Assembly (NCBI RefSeq): GCF_026241135.1
Contig: NZ_JAPFGA010000019.1
Location: 1-64,000, forward strand
DNA from: Galbibacter kalidii
GTDB lineage: Bacteria > Bacteroidota > Bacteroidia > Flavobacteriales > Flavobacteriaceae
Length of the DNA: 64,000 nt
Direction of reading: 5' to 3'
Shown: positions 29,636-39,504 of the stretch, one piece after another
How the letters are laid out: every line of letters begins with the position of its first letter
Position numbering within the stretch: position 1 is the stretch's first letter
Notes under the pieces: model-generated
Told to the model about the DNA's origin: nothing
Databases searched by the model: none
The model's input: the letters and a program-made list of their open reading frames with translations, nothing else
Made by a program: the position numbers and the translations under genes

Positions 29636-31879
29636 ATGAAGTTACCAAGAATTATATATAGCATTCTCCTAATCAGCGGAATTACCATCGCCCAAAAACA
29701 ACCTGTAGATTATGTGAATCCGTTTATCGGCACTTCCAATTATGGCGCTACCAATCCGGGAGCGATAGCACCGCGTGGAATGGTAAGTGTTTCACCATTC
29801 AATGTGGCGGGACCGCAAAACCTTCCGCAGGAAAAAGACAGCAGGTGGCTTTCCAATCCGTATGTTAATCAAAATACTTTTTTAACCGGATTTACCCATG
29901 TGAATTTAAGTGGTGTGGGTTGTCCCGATCTGGGCGTTATCATTACCATGCCGACCACAGGTGAGTTGGAAACCGATCATTTAAAATATGGAACAACCTA
30001 TACCGATGAGGTTGCTAATGCCGGTTATTATTCGGCGCATCTTTCAAAATATGATGTAAAAGCAGAAACTACAGCATCAACCAGGGCTGGAGTTTCCCGT
30101 TATACTTTTCCGGCAGGAAAGTCTAACGTCCTTTTAAACCTCGGGTTAGGACTTACAAACGAGCAGGGCGCCATGGTAAAAGTAGTTTCCCCAACCGAAA
30201 TAGAAGGACTCAGAAAAATAGGTTCGTTCTGTTATTACAAACCCGAAGAAGTCTATCCTGTGTATTTTGTGGCTAAGTTTTCTGTTCCGGCTGATGAATA
30301 CGGTGCTTGGGAAATCCCGCATCGAATCTCAGGTCCGGAAGCCGGATTTATAGAAGAGTTCGGAGGAGGCTATAACGGAAAGACACGTATCAAAAAAGGT
30401 TTTACCAGAGAGGTTGTGGGTGATAGTATTGGAGCGTATTTCTCATACAATTTTGAAAAACAGACCCAGGTAGAGGTAAAGATCGGTGTTTCGTATTTCA
30501 GCATTGAGAATGCCCGCGAAAATCTTGAAAAAGAAATAGGAGACAGGACTTTTGATGATGTTTACGAAGCAACAAAAAATGAATGGAACAAAACTTTGTC
30601 GACCATCGAGGTTGAAGGTGGTACAGAAGACGAAAAAACAGTGTTCTATACAGCTTTGTACCATACCCAAATCCATCCGAATACGCTGAACGACAGTAAT
30701 GGCGAATATCCCGAAATAGGAACGGGAAAAATTGGCAAAACAAACGGAACTAGGTTTACGGTTTTTTCACTTTGGGATACTTATCGAAACTATCATCAAT
30801 TGATGTCGTTGTTGTATCCCGATCAGCAATTGAATATGGTAAACAGTATGTTACAGATGTACGATGAAAACGGCTGGTTGCCAAAATGGGAATTGAATTC
30901 AACAGAAACCTTTACTATGGTGGGTGATCCGGCTTCAGTGGTACTGGCCGATACTTATTTAAGGGGTATTACAGGTTTCGATACCGAAAAGGCTTATGAA
31001 GCCATGCTTAAAGGCGCAAATCAGTTAGAAGGGAATCCGCTTCGCCCGGGTTTAAAAGAGTATATCAAAAACGGGTATGTGAGTGTCGACAGTAAAATAT
31101 CGGGCCCGGTTTCAACCACTCAGGAGTATAATATTTCAGATTATGCCATTGCTCAATTTGCTAAAGCATTGGGTAAGAAAAAAGATTATAAAACCTATTA
31201 CAAGCGTTCGTTATCATACAGAAAGTTATTCGACAAGGAATTCGACCTTCTTCGTCCAAAATATAGTGACGGTACATGGTATAGTCCGTTCGACCCAAAT
31301 GAAGGAGCTAATTTTGAAAAGAATGTTGGTTATATAGAAGGAAATGCATGGCAATATGTATTTATGAATCCACATGATATAAAAGGAACTATTAAATTAA
31401 CCGGCGGAAATGATGCTTTTGTAAAACAACTGGATCATATTTTTGAGATCGGTCAATTTGATATGGCCAACGAGCCTGATTTTGCCTATCCCTTCCTGTA
31501 TAATTTCTGCAAAGGCTATGAGTGGAAAGCCCAGGAGAAGGTACATCAGTTAATTGGAGAATACTTTACAAATCAACCTGCCGGACTTCCCGGAAATGAC
31601 GATACCGGAACCATGTCTGCCTGGGTTATCTATGCTATGATGGGAATTTATCCCATTACCCCCGCTAACCCGATGTATACCTTAACAACTCCTGTTTTTG
31701 ATAAGGTGACCATTCATCTTGATAAAAATTATTACGAAAACGATACGCTTATTATTGAAAAAAAGGGAAAAGAAGGTAGCATAAAAGAAATCAATTTAGA
31801 TGGAAAATCACATAACAATTTTTTTATAAGTCATGATGATTTGATTCAATCGGAGAAATTGAAAGTAATCCTTGAATAA
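29636..31879 (+). CDS. GH92 family alpha-mannosidase
   Basis: VDYVNPFIGTSNYGATNPGAIAPRGMVSVSPFN; HTQIHPNT; FSLWDTYRNYHQLMSLLYPDQ; GNDDTGTMSAWVIYAMMGIYPITP. Confidence 0.97.
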   Translation: MKLPRIIYSILLISGITIAQKQPVDYVNPFIGTSNYGATNPGAIAPRGMVSVSPFNVAGPQNLPQEKDSRWLSNPYVNQNTFLTGFTHVNLSGVGCPDLGVIITMPTTGELETDHLKYGTTYTDEVANAGYYSAHLSKYDVKAETTASTRAGVSRYTFPAGKSNVLLNLGLGLTNEQGAMVKVVSPTEIEGLRKIGSFCYYKPEEVYPVYFVAKFSVPADEYGAWEIPHRISGPEAGFIEEFGGGYNGKTRIKKGFTREVVGDSIGAYFSYNFEKQTQVEVKIGVSYFSIENARENLEKEIGDRTFDDVYEATKNEWNKTLSTIEVEGGTEDEKTVFYTALYHTQIHPNTLNDSNGEYPEIGTGKIGKTNGTRFTVFSLWDTYRNYHQLMSLLYPDQQLNMVNSMLQMYDENGWLPKWELNSTETFTMVGDPASVVLADTYLRGITGFDTEKAYEAMLKGANQLEGNPLRPGLKEYIKNGYVSVDSKISGPVSTTQEYNISDYAIAQFAKALGKKKDYKTYYKRSLSYRKLFDKEFDLLRPKYSDGTWYSPFDPNEGANFEKNVGYIEGNAWQYVFMNPHDIKGTIKLTGGNDAFVKQLDHIFEIGQFDMANEPDFAYPFLYNFCKGYEWKAQEKVHQLIGEYFTNQPAGLPGNDDTGTMSAWVIYAMMGIYPITPANPMYTLTTPVFDKVTIHLDKNYYENDTLIIEKKGKEGSIKEINLDGKSHNNFFISHDDLIQSEKLKVILE

Positions 31880-31897
31880 TTCAAATAAACCAAAACA

Positions 31898-34537
31898 ATG
31901 ATTAAAAAGTTCAGCTTAATATTATTTTTGATAGGAAGCCTTAGTATTAACGCCCAAAAATATCCCTATCAAGACGCTTTTCTTCCCGTTGAAGAACGAG
32001 TGCAAGACTTGTTGGACAGAATGAGTCTTGAAGAGAAAGTCCGCCAGATGGATATGTACAAAGGCGAGTTCTTTAAAACTGATGAAGCTTTTGATAAACG
32101 TAAAACTTCAGAGCACATAGGCAAGCTTGGCGTAGGGGCTATACACGATATTTATCCGCGCTCTGCAAAAATGATCAACGAGCTTCAGAAGTATGTTGTA
32201 AAAAACAACCGTTGGGAAATCCCTGCATTGATCATGGCCGAAATTCTTCACGGATATGTAGATGATGGAGCTACCGCCTTCCCTATGAATATAGGACTAG
32301 GTGCTACCTGGGATACTGATTTAATGGAACGTGTTGGAAATGTTATTGGAACTGAAGCCCGGATCCACGGTGTGCATTTTGGTTTGGGACCTGTTTTGGG
32401 AATTGGTCGTGAACCACGCTGGGGAAGGGTGGCAGAAACGTTTAGTGAAGACACCTATTTGGCAAGCGAAATTGGTTTGGCAATGGTTAAAGGGATTCAA
32501 GGTGATGCCTTGGCATCGCAAACATCTATTATAGCCGAGCCCAAACATTTTGCAGTGCATAGTTATCCGCAGGCAGGGGGCAATTCATCACCTGTTATTG
32601 TGGGCGAACGTACTGCCAGGGAAGATTTTCTTCCCGTTTTTGAAAAGGCTTTTAAAGCAGGTGGAGCCTTAGGAACTATGTGTGCCTATTCGGAGTTGGA
32701 TGGTATTCCCTGTGCTGCCAATAAATGGTTGCTTACCGATGTGTTGCGTAACGAATGGGGTTATAAGGGAATAGTGATATCCGATCTTGGAGCCATAAAA
32801 TATGTACAAACTACCCACTATGTGGCCAATTCACCTAAGGATGCAATAAAACAGGCTGTGGATGCCGGGGTAGATATGCAATTCTATGATTTCTCCAATG
32901 AATTTTGGCAAAAAACACTTGTCGATCTTGTAAATGAAGGTGAATTATCGATGAAAGCTATAGACAGGGCAGCCGGAGGTGTCTTGCGACTTAAATTTTT
33001 GTTGGGTCTTTTTGAAAACCCGTATACTGATGCCAAATTGTTCAACAGTTTATATCATGCAAAAGAGCATCAGGAGATAGCTTTGGAAGCAGCACAGAAA
33101 TCTGTAACGCTGCTTAAAAATGAGAACAAACTTCTTCCGCTTAAAAAAGATCTGAAAACCATTGCTGTTATTGGCCCTAATGCTGATGCTTCCCGCCTAG
33201 GAGGTTATGCTGTACGAAATAAAGAAGCGATAACGGTATTGGAAGGTATCAAGGAAAAAGTAGGTGATGATGTTGATGTGATCTATGAAGAAGGAGTACC
33301 GTTGATTATTAAAGGACAAATAATTTCTTCTGAAAACTTATGGACACCCGATGAATCTTCTAACGGATTAAAAGGAGAGTATTTCAATAACCGAAAATTA
33401 GAAGGAGAACCAGTATTAACCAGAATTGATAAAGAACTGGAATTTGACTGGCCATGGTCGCCGGGAGAAGGCGTTCAAGACGACCAATTTTCGATCCGGT
33501 GGACAGGCTTTTTAAAACCGACAGCGTCGTTTGAAGGCTGGTTAGGGTTGAGTTCTGATGATGGAGTGCGTATGTGGGTAGACGATAAGCTTATTATCGA
33601 TAATTGGACCAAAGGTTCAACAAACATCGTGACTTATCCCATGATCTTTGAAGCAGGACGAAAATATAAGATCCGCATCGAGATGTGGGAAGGTGGCTGG
33701 GGAGCCCGTGCTCATTTGCGTTGGAACTTAAAGAAGGTCAATTTTAATCCTGCAATGGAAGCTGCAAAAAAAGCCGATGTTGCGGTGGTGGTTCTTGGAG
33801 AGTCTGGAGAGCTTGTTGAAGAAAACAGGGATGTAGCTACGCTAAATTTACACGGAAAGCAATTAGAGCTCATACAAGCTATTCAAAAAACCGGAAGGCC
33901 TGTAGTTTGTGTGTTGCTGAATGGCAGACCCTTGTCAATAAACTGGATTGATGCCAATGTTCCTGCTATTGTTGAAGCCTGGTTCCCGGGCGAAAAAGGC
34001 GGACAAGCAGTAGCTGACGTGTTGTTTGGCGATTATAATCCGGCAGGGAGGTTGTCTGTCACAGTACCCAAATCGGTGGGGCAATTGCCTATTTACTACA
34101 ATCAGAAACCATCGGCCATACACAGATATGTTGAAGAAAGCGAAGAACCTATATACCCGTTCGGATATGGATTGAGTTATACTTCTTTTAAATACGATAA
34201 CTTAAAACTAAGTTCAAAAGCCATCAACAAAAATGAAAGTATAACAGTGAGTATTGAGGTAACCAATACCGGTGATCTTGATGGTGAAGAAGTGGTACAG
34301 TTGTATATAAACGACGTGTATTCATCGGTAACCACTCCGAAGAAAACATTAAAAGGTTTTAAGCGTATCAGTATTAAAAAAGGGGAAACCAAAAAAGTGA
34401 CTTTTGAGTTGACCCCTGATGAACTTGCCATATGGAACCGGAAAATGAAAAGGGTTGTTGAGCCTGGTGAGTTTGAAGTGATGGTAGGAGGAAATTCAAA
34501 AGATTTGATAAAAACCACATTTGAAATAAAAGAGTAA
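31898..34537 (+). CDS. GH3 family glycosidase (beta-glucosidase-like) with inserted PA14 domain
   Basis: GVNFGLGPVL-like VHFGLGPVLGIGREPRWGRVAETFSEDTYLASEIG; VISDLGAI; PA14 region GLKGEYFNN...LSSDDGVRMWVDDKLIIDNW; fibronectin-III-like C-terminus. Confidence 0.96.
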   Translation: MIKKFSLILFLIGSLSINAQKYPYQDAFLPVEERVQDLLDRMSLEEKVRQMDMYKGEFFKTDEAFDKRKTSEHIGKLGVGAIHDIYPRSAKMINELQKYVVKNNRWEIPALIMAEILHGYVDDGATAFPMNIGLGATWDTDLMERVGNVIGTEARIHGVHFGLGPVLGIGREPRWGRVAETFSEDTYLASEIGLAMVKGIQGDALASQTSIIAEPKHFAVHSYPQAGGNSSPVIVGERTAREDFLPVFEKAFKAGGALGTMCAYSELDGIPCAANKWLLTDVLRNEWGYKGIVISDLGAIKYVQTTHYVANSPKDAIKQAVDAGVDMQFYDFSNEFWQKTLVDLVNEGELSMKAIDRAAGGVLRLKFLLGLFENPYTDAKLFNSLYHAKEHQEIALEAAQKSVTLLKNENKLLPLKKDLKTIAVIGPNADASRLGGYAVRNKEAITVLEGIKEKVGDDVDVIYEEGVPLIIKGQIISSENLWTPDESSNGLKGEYFNNRKLEGEPVLTRIDKELEFDWPWSPGEGVQDDQFSIRWTGFLKPTASFEGWLGLSSDDGVRMWVDDKLIIDNWTKGSTNIVTYPMIFEAGRKYKIRIEMWEGGWGARAHLRWNLKKVNFNPAMEAAKKADVAVVVLGESGELVEENRDVATLNLHGKQLELIQAIQKTGRPVVCVLLNGRPLSINWIDANVPAIVEAWFPGEKGGQAVADVLFGDYNPAGRLSVTVPKSVGQLPIYYNQKPSAIHRYVEESEEPIYPFGYGLSYTSFKYDNLKLSSKAINKNESITVSIEVTNTGDLDGEEVVQLYINDVYSSVTTPKKTLKGFKRISIKKGETKKVTFELTPDELAIWNRKMKRVVEPGEFEVMVGGNSKDLIKTTFEIKE

Positions 34538-34549
34538 AAACAAATAATT

Positions 34550-36034
34550 ATGAACATTGCTAAAATAAAAAAGAGCTTGGCTTTAAGCTTATTTATGGTT
34601 ATATCCCCGGGAATTTTTGCCCAAGCAGTATACGAAGACGAGCGTTATGTACCGGAGACAGACCCAGTAGTATTGGAAAAACTGGAAGAATGGCAAGGAT
34701 TTAAATTTGGTCTGCTGATGCACTGGGGCGCCTACAGTCAGTGGGGTATTGTAGAATCGTGGTCCTTATGCCCGGAAGAATACGGCTGGTGCGAACGTAC
34801 AAAAGGATCGAATCCTGATGATTATTTTGCGTATAAAAAAGAATACGAAGACTTGCAAAAGACCTTTAATCCGATAAAGTTCAATCCTGAAAAATGGGCA
34901 AAAGCAGCCAAAGATGCCGGAATGAAATATGTGGTGTTCACTACCAAACATCATGATGGCTTTTCTATGTTCGATTCAAAATATACCGATTATAAGATCA
35001 CCGATGAGAAAACACCTTTTTCATCTAATCCCAGAGCCAATGTAACCAAAGAAATCTTCGATGCTTTTAGAAAAGAAGGTTTATGGGCAGGAGCATATTT
35101 TTCAAAACCCGACTGGCATTCGGAATATTATTGGGATCCGTATTTTCCGCCAAAAGACCGTAATGTGAATTACGAACCGGAAGCTTACCCTGAAAAATGG
35201 AATAATTTTATCGATTTCACCCATAACCAGATATTGGAATTGTTAACGGACTATGGCAAAGTAGACATCCTTTGGCTCGATGGTGGTTGGGTAGCGAAGA
35301 AACCAACAAGTCAGATCACTTCCTGGTATGAAAGACAATTAAAAGATAATGAAAACGGCTACATAAAACACCGTATTATAAACCAGGATATCCGCATGGA
35401 CGAATTGGTAGAAAAAGCAAGGGAAAAACAACCCGAACTCATAGTGGTTGACAGGGCTGTTCATGGTAAAAACCAGAATTACTTAACTCCCGAGAACAGA
35501 GTACCCGAAAAACCATTGCCATATCCTTGGGAATCGTGTATTATTTCCGGCGGTGGCTGGTCGTGGACACCAGACGCCAAATATATGAGTGGCAGGGAAG
35601 CGATTCATTTATTGGTCGATATTGTAGCAAAAGGAGGTAACCTTTTATTAAATGTGGCTCCTAATGCACAAGGTGAATGGGATGAAGGAGCATATCAACT
35701 CCTTGAAGAGATTGGTGACTGGATGGAGGTGAACAGTGAAGCTATTTACGGTACAAAACCAATGGCACCTTATAAATTTGATAATATTTGTATCACTACT
35801 AAAAAAGATGGAACAATTTATTTGTTGTATTTGGTTGAAGAAGGACAAACAAATATCCCTTCAGAAATTGAAATTCCTTTCGAAATTATATCTAATGCTC
35901 GGATTAAAACATTGGACAAAACCACAGAGTTGAAATTTAAAAGAGAATTAAACAAAACCATATTATATATTCCTAAATCCCTAACAAAAAAAATTGCGAA
36001 CTCTAATGTTTGGGTTGTTAAAATCGAACAATGA
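34550..36034 (+). CDS. GH29 alpha-L-fucosidase
   Basis: FKFGLLMHWGAYSQWG...MKYVVFTTKHHDGFSMFDSKYTDYKIT...VDILWLDGGW...WESCIISGGGWSW...LLLNVAPNAQGEW. Confidence 0.96.
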   Translation: MNIAKIKKSLALSLFMVISPGIFAQAVYEDERYVPETDPVVLEKLEEWQGFKFGLLMHWGAYSQWGIVESWSLCPEEYGWCERTKGSNPDDYFAYKKEYEDLQKTFNPIKFNPEKWAKAAKDAGMKYVVFTTKHHDGFSMFDSKYTDYKITDEKTPFSSNPRANVTKEIFDAFRKEGLWAGAYFSKPDWHSEYYWDPYFPPKDRNVNYEPEAYPEKWNNFIDFTHNQILELLTDYGKVDILWLDGGWVAKKPTSQITSWYERQLKDNENGYIKHRIINQDIRMDELVEKAREKQPELIVVDRAVHGKNQNYLTPENRVPEKPLPYPWESCIISGGGWSWTPDAKYMSGREAIHLLVDIVAKGGNLLLNVAPNAQGEWDEGAYQLLEEIGDWMEVNSEAIYGTKPMAPYKFDNICITTKKDGTIYLLYLVEEGQTNIPSEIEIPFEIISNARIKTLDKTTELKFKRELNKTILYIPKSLTKKIANSNVWVVKIEQ

Positions 36035-36190
36035 ATTCGTTTAAACTTTTTTCAATTGGCTGAAATAGCCACTGGCTGTTTTCTTAATGTTTGGTCCTCC
36101 TTTCGTAGTAGCATTTCGAGGGATGAAAAAGTAAGTTTTCTTTATAATGAAAAGAGGTTTTTTTCGAATTCTTTTTAATTCAAAAGAAGT
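36033..36190. repeat. Intergenic element with GAA(C/T)TCGTTTAAAC end, full-length-like copy
   Basis: gaattcgtttaaacttttttcaattggctgaaatagccactggctgttttcttaatgtttggtcctcctttcgtagtagc...aattcaaaagaag, similar in body to 10124-10338. Confidence 0.65.
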
Positions 36191-36285
36191 TGCGTAATTA
36201 TAATTTTCATGTCGTTTGTTTCACATGAGCTGTTGTTCGTCGAATTTTTTTTAGTTTGGTTAAGTTTTTTTTAACATTTAGTAAG

Positions 36286-36320
36286 CTTGTCTTAACACAG
36301 ATTTAAGTGTTTGGGTCAAG
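36286..36320 (+). promoter_or_regulatory. Conserved stem-loop in the leader of the first susC
   Basis: CTTGTCTTAACAC-agatttaa-GTGTTTGGGTCAAG; paired positions covary with the 45019-45054 copy. Confidence 0.6.
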
Positions 36321-36354
36321 TTCTAATCAATAAAACTAATTAAACTTTAAATTT

Positions 36355-39300
36355 ATGCGCAAAAAGTTATTGCCTATTTTGGTGTTTGCGTTCTTGTTGC
36401 TAAGTCAGGGATTATTGGCGCAAGACCAAACAGTTACAGGTACAATTACCGATGCTGATGACGGGATGCCTTTACCCGGTGTAAGTGTGGTAGTACAAGG
36501 TACCAATACAGGAACTTCCTCAGATTTTGATGGAAACTATACTCTGAACAATGTACCACAAGATGCGGTGTTGGTTTTTACAATAATTGGATATGCTCCT
36601 CAGCAAATCAGTGTAGGGGGTAGATCTTCAATTAATGTAACGATGAGTGCCGATACGGAACAATTGGATGAGGTGGTAGTAACCGCCTTGGGTATTGAAA
36701 AAGAAACAAAAGCTTTGGGGTACTCTTTAACAGAGGTAGATGGTGAAGAGCTTTCAACCATTAAACAAACCAATGCAATTAACTCCCTCCAAGGTAAAGT
36801 AGCGGGGGTTAATATTACTCAAAATGCTACGGGTGCTGCCGGGTCGAGTAGGGTTATTATTCGTGGTGCAAGCACAATGACAGGTAACAACCAGCCACTT
36901 TATGTGGTCGACGGAATACCAATTAGTAATGTAAACAATGGTTCTGCCGGTCTTTGGGGTGGTTCAGATGGAGGTGATGGTATTTCCAGTTTGAACTCTG
37001 ATGATATAGAATCTGTTAGTGTCCTTAAAGGTGGAGCAGCATCAGCTTTATACGGATCAAGAGCCTCAGGAGGTGTTATTGTGGTAACTACAAAATCTGG
37101 TAAAGGCCAAGAAGGCCTTGGACTAGAAGTAAGTAGTTCTGTGACTTTTGATCAGGCTGATACTTCAATCTACGATTTTCAAAGGGAATACGGACAAGGA
37201 ACTCAGGCAAGAAAACCTGCAAATCAAGAAGAAGCACTCGATTTGGCTAATTCCTCTTGGGGAACAAGACTAGATGGTTCAAATACAATTCAGTGGGATG
37301 GGGTACAAAGGCCATATTCGTATGTAGGAAGTAATGTAAGACATTTTTACAGAACAGGGACTACATTTATTAATACAGTGGCGCTCACTAAAGCAACTGA
37401 TAATTTGAACTATAGATTTTCTGCTTCAGATTTGACAAATAACGATATAATACCAAATGCCGGATTGAACAGAAAATCCTTTTCTTTAAATGCTGGGGGT
37501 GTTTTGGGTGATAAGTTGACAACTCAAGTTAATGCAAAATATATTGTAGAAGATGTGCAGAACAGACCGAGGTTGTCTGATGCACCGGGTAACGCAAACT
37601 ACACGGTGGCTAATTTACCAGCCAATGTCGATGTAAGGTTTATGGAGCCGGGGACAAATGAGGACGGTACAGAACGTCAATATACATCCAACACCTTTTC
37701 CCAAAACCCTTATTTCGCAGCCTACAATTTCAGGAATGAAGATGTGCAGAACAGAATTATAGCATCTACGTCGCTGCGTTATGATATTTTGGATTGGATG
37801 TATCTTACCGGTCGAGTTGGTGTAGATCACTACACGATAAGGAGAACATCTGTGGAGCCATGGGGTACGGCATATAGACCTTTGGGAGCTATTAATGAAG
37901 ATGAATTTAGATATACTCAGGTGGATGCAGATTTAATGTTGGGTATAGATAAAGATCTATCTGATAGCTTTGCCGTTTCTTCTTTCTTTGGAGCGAACAG
38001 CAACCATGTAAAAAATGAGACTTTAGGACAAAGAGGAGAGAACTTTATTGTTCAGGGAATAGAAGACGTTGGGAATACAGAAAGCCAATCGAGAAGCAGG
38101 GTATATGGTGAACGGAAAATCGGATCTTTGTACGGATCGGTTGAATTATCATATAACGATTATGCATATATCACTTTTACAGGAAGAAATGACTGGTTTT
38201 CTACCTTGTCATATCCGGGTAAAACATCTCCAAATAATGACTTTTACCCTTCAGTTAATGCGAGTTTGATTTTATCTGATGCATTAAATATGGGAGGAGC
38301 TGTTAGCTTCTTAAAGTTAAGAGGAGGATACTCTGAAGTAGCAGGGGGCGCGCAAGATCCATATCAGTTGGCTTTGAGTTATGAAATTTTTGCACAAGGT
38401 CACTTGGGACAGCCAATGGGAAGAATAAGCAATAGCTCTGTGCCTAATGCTAATCTAGTTGCATTTAGCAAAAGCGAATTGGAAGTTGGTGTAGATGCCA
38501 GGTTCTTTAACAATCGTTTGTCGTTTGATGTGGCTTATTATGAAAATGAAACCACTAATGATATTGTTCCGGTTTCTGCATCGGTATTTTCCGGCTACGG
38601 AAGTGCTTTGGCCAATATTGGAATTGTAGAAAACAAGGGAGTTGAATTCTTAGTTTCAGGAACTCCTGTGCAAACAGAAAACTTTAGATGGAACCTTAGT
38701 TTTAATGGAGCGTTTAACGAAGGAAAGATTATAGCAACCAACGAAGAGGGTGGTGATATTAGTTTAGGTGAGCCAAGAACCAGAAATGTTGAAATAAAAC
38801 AGATAGTGGGTGAACCTTTTGGTGTGATCTATGGAGTGTCTTATGTAAGGGACAATGATGGAAATATTGTTTATGATATTACTGATGATGGAGTACCTTT
38901 GGCGCGACAAGGGGAACGTAAAATATTAGGAGAGGGTGTGCCACCTTGGACTTTTGGTCTTACCAATACTTTCTCATACAAAGATTTTATCCTTAATTTC
39001 TTAATAGATGCTAAGTTTGGTGGTCAGATATTTTCAGGGACCAATGCTATAACAACCGGAAACGGACTTCACAAAAATACATTGGAAGGAAGAGAAAACG
39101 GTTTAACCGTATCCGGAATCGATGGAGGGGACACATTTGATAATGAAACCGGAACGGGTGGAGAGCCTTTTACAACAACAATTGCTCCTGAAGATTTGCA
39201 AACGTATTACGGCAGGATTAGCGGTATAGCAGAAGAGTTTGTTGAAGATGCCGATTATATTAAATTCAGACAATTAAGTTTGGGGTATAATCTTCCACAA

Positions 39301-39492
39301 AAAATGTTGGAAAACACCTTCATCCAAAGCGCTAATATTTCAGTTATAGGACAAAACTTATTCTATCTGAAGCGAAGTGTGGATAACATAGATCCGGAGA
39401 GTGCATATAATGTTGGTAATGCACAGGGGCTTGAATATTTTGGACTACCTCCTACTAGGAGTTACGGACTTAATTTAAATGTTAAATTTTAA
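36355..39492 (+). CDS. SusC/RagA family TonB-linked outer membrane protein (first)
   Basis: Carboxypeptidase-D-like N-domain VTGTITDADDGMPLPGVSVVVQGTNTGTSSDFDGNYTL; plug LYVVDGIPI...SVSVLKGGAASALYGSRASGGVIVVTTKSG; no STN domain. Confidence 0.97.
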   Translation: MRKKLLPILVFAFLLLSQGLLAQDQTVTGTITDADDGMPLPGVSVVVQGTNTGTSSDFDGNYTLNNVPQDAVLVFTIIGYAPQQISVGGRSSINVTMSADTEQLDEVVVTALGIEKETKALGYSLTEVDGEELSTIKQTNAINSLQGKVAGVNITQNATGAAGSSRVIIRGASTMTGNNQPLYVVDGIPISNVNNGSAGLWGGSDGGDGISSLNSDDIESVSVLKGGAASALYGSRASGGVIVVTTKSGKGQEGLGLEVSSSVTFDQADTSIYDFQREYGQGTQARKPANQEEALDLANSSWGTRLDGSNTIQWDGVQRPYSYVGSNVRHFYRTGTTFINTVALTKATDNLNYRFSASDLTNNDIIPNAGLNRKSFSLNAGGVLGDKLTTQVNAKYIVEDVQNRPRLSDAPGNANYTVANLPANVDVRFMEPGTNEDGTERQYTSNTFSQNPYFAAYNFRNEDVQNRIIASTSLRYDILDWMYLTGRVGVDHYTIRRTSVEPWGTAYRPLGAINEDEFRYTQVDADLMLGIDKDLSDSFAVSSFFGANSNHVKNETLGQRGENFIVQGIEDVGNTESQSRSRVYGERKIGSLYGSVELSYNDYAYITFTGRNDWFSTLSYPGKTSPNNDFYPSVNASLILSDALNMGGAVSFLKLRGGYSEVAGGAQDPYQLALSYEIFAQGHLGQPMGRISNSSVPNANLVAFSKSELEVGVDARFFNNRLSFDVAYYENETTNDIVPVSASVFSGYGSALANIGIVENKGVEFLVSGTPVQTENFRWNLSFNGAFNEGKIIATNEEGGDISLGEPRTRNVEIKQIVGEPFGVIYGVSYVRDNDGNIVYDITDDGVPLARQGERKILGEGVPPWTFGLTNTFSYKDFILNFLIDAKFGGQIFSGTNAITTGNGLHKNTLEGRENGLTVSGIDGGDTFDNETGTGGEPFTTTIAPEDLQTYYGRISGIAEEFVEDADYIKFRQLSLGYNLPQKMLENTFIQSANISVIGQNLFYLKRSVDNIDPESAYNVGNAQGLEYFGLPPTRSYGLNLNVKF

Positions 39493-39504
39493 AAAGGACT
39501 AATT

